64,000 nt of DNA from a virus. Positions 63,949 through 64,000 of the stretch are shown one piece after another. The translations under genes were made by a program, and so were the position numbers. The stretch's first letter is position 1. Every line of letters begins with the position of its first letter. The stretch lies in the IMG/VR virus record IMGVR_UViG_3300025000_002059, positions 1 to 64,000 of that record; one strand, written 5' to 3'. Below the pieces are notes generated by a model. That model was not told the DNA's origin. It did not search any database and was given only the letters and a program-made list of their open reading frames with translations.

Positions 63949-64000
63949 ATGAGGACATTCATTGAGAACAAAGAGCGGGCAGACATGGATATTATTGTCG
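63949..64000 (+). CDS. 5' end of a gene cut by the window edge
   Basis: ATG 63949 with GGGGGAAAGGTA upstream opens a frame MRTFIENKERADMDIIV that runs off the end. The good ribosome binding site supports it; too short to classify. Confidence 0.55.
   Translation, partial: MRTFIENKERADMDIIV

Overview
The window is almost wall-to-wall phage DNA from a tailed, long-tailed (siphovirus-like) phage of a low-GC, spore-forming Bacillota host. Evidence for the host: strong AGGAGG-type ribosome binding sites, many TTG/GTG starts, sigma-A-like promoters with extended -10 boxes, and a SpoIIID-like sporulation regulator. The phage looks plasmid-like rather than integrating: it has ParA plus a small ribbon-helix-helix-like partner, a toxin-antitoxin pair, an arm-less tyrosine recombinase suited to resolving dimers, and two candidate replication origins; no full-length integrase or attachment site was seen.

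Layout. 1-1820: sugar genes (NeuA-like cytidylyltransferase, PIG-L deacetylase). 1872-15700: packaging and head genes (terminase, Mu-like portal and MuF protein, SpoIIID homologue, HAD phosphatase, a protease fused to a uracil-DNA glycosylase-like domain, scaffold, decoration, capsid, connectors, two tail-tube paralogues, frameshifted tail chaperone). 15766-29132: tape measure, Dit with an inserted module, hub protein with an N-terminal GH25 lysozyme, fibres, holin. 29173-37417: leftward accessory genes, mostly small, driven by seven near-identical promoter/operator modules; includes a DUF932 protein, an amidoligase and a gamma-glutamylcyclotransferase-like protein. 37581-44367: rightward plasmid-type region (toxin-antitoxin, replication genes with DnaA boxes, ParA, RHH-like protein, an IS110-like C-terminal-domain protein). 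44400-48315: repeat array A, interrupted by three zinc/unknown genes and one structured RNA. 48327-55769: small genes, tyrosine recombinase, radical SAM protein, divergent repressor switch, YqaJ/RecT recombination pair. 56074-58691: two unknown larger proteins, a set of octamer repeats, large inverted repeats. 58771-60925: repeat array B followed by a hairpin-rich domain and terminator. 61435-64000: DnaD-type initiator with internal iterons and a DnaC-type helicase loader.

The outstanding feature is the pair of non-coding arrays A and B. They carry a degenerate 9-base motif (AGYGARYCA) repeated with a dominant 36-base period (runs of exactly 36 bases, other gaps about 23-44), and a second related motif (about AKAGYACCA) half-way through each unit. 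They are not CRISPRs and are not open reading frames. Array B lies between an extended -10 promoter and a strong terminator and ends in consecutive hairpins, so it may be a giant repetitive RNA. Array A contains, at 45119-45402, a structured insert whose two ends match the 23S rRNA L11-binding (GTPase-associated) domain as I remember it and are closed by a 7-bp helix. I know of no described system like this; function (partition site, structural RNA, ribosome- or L11-directed decoy) is inference.
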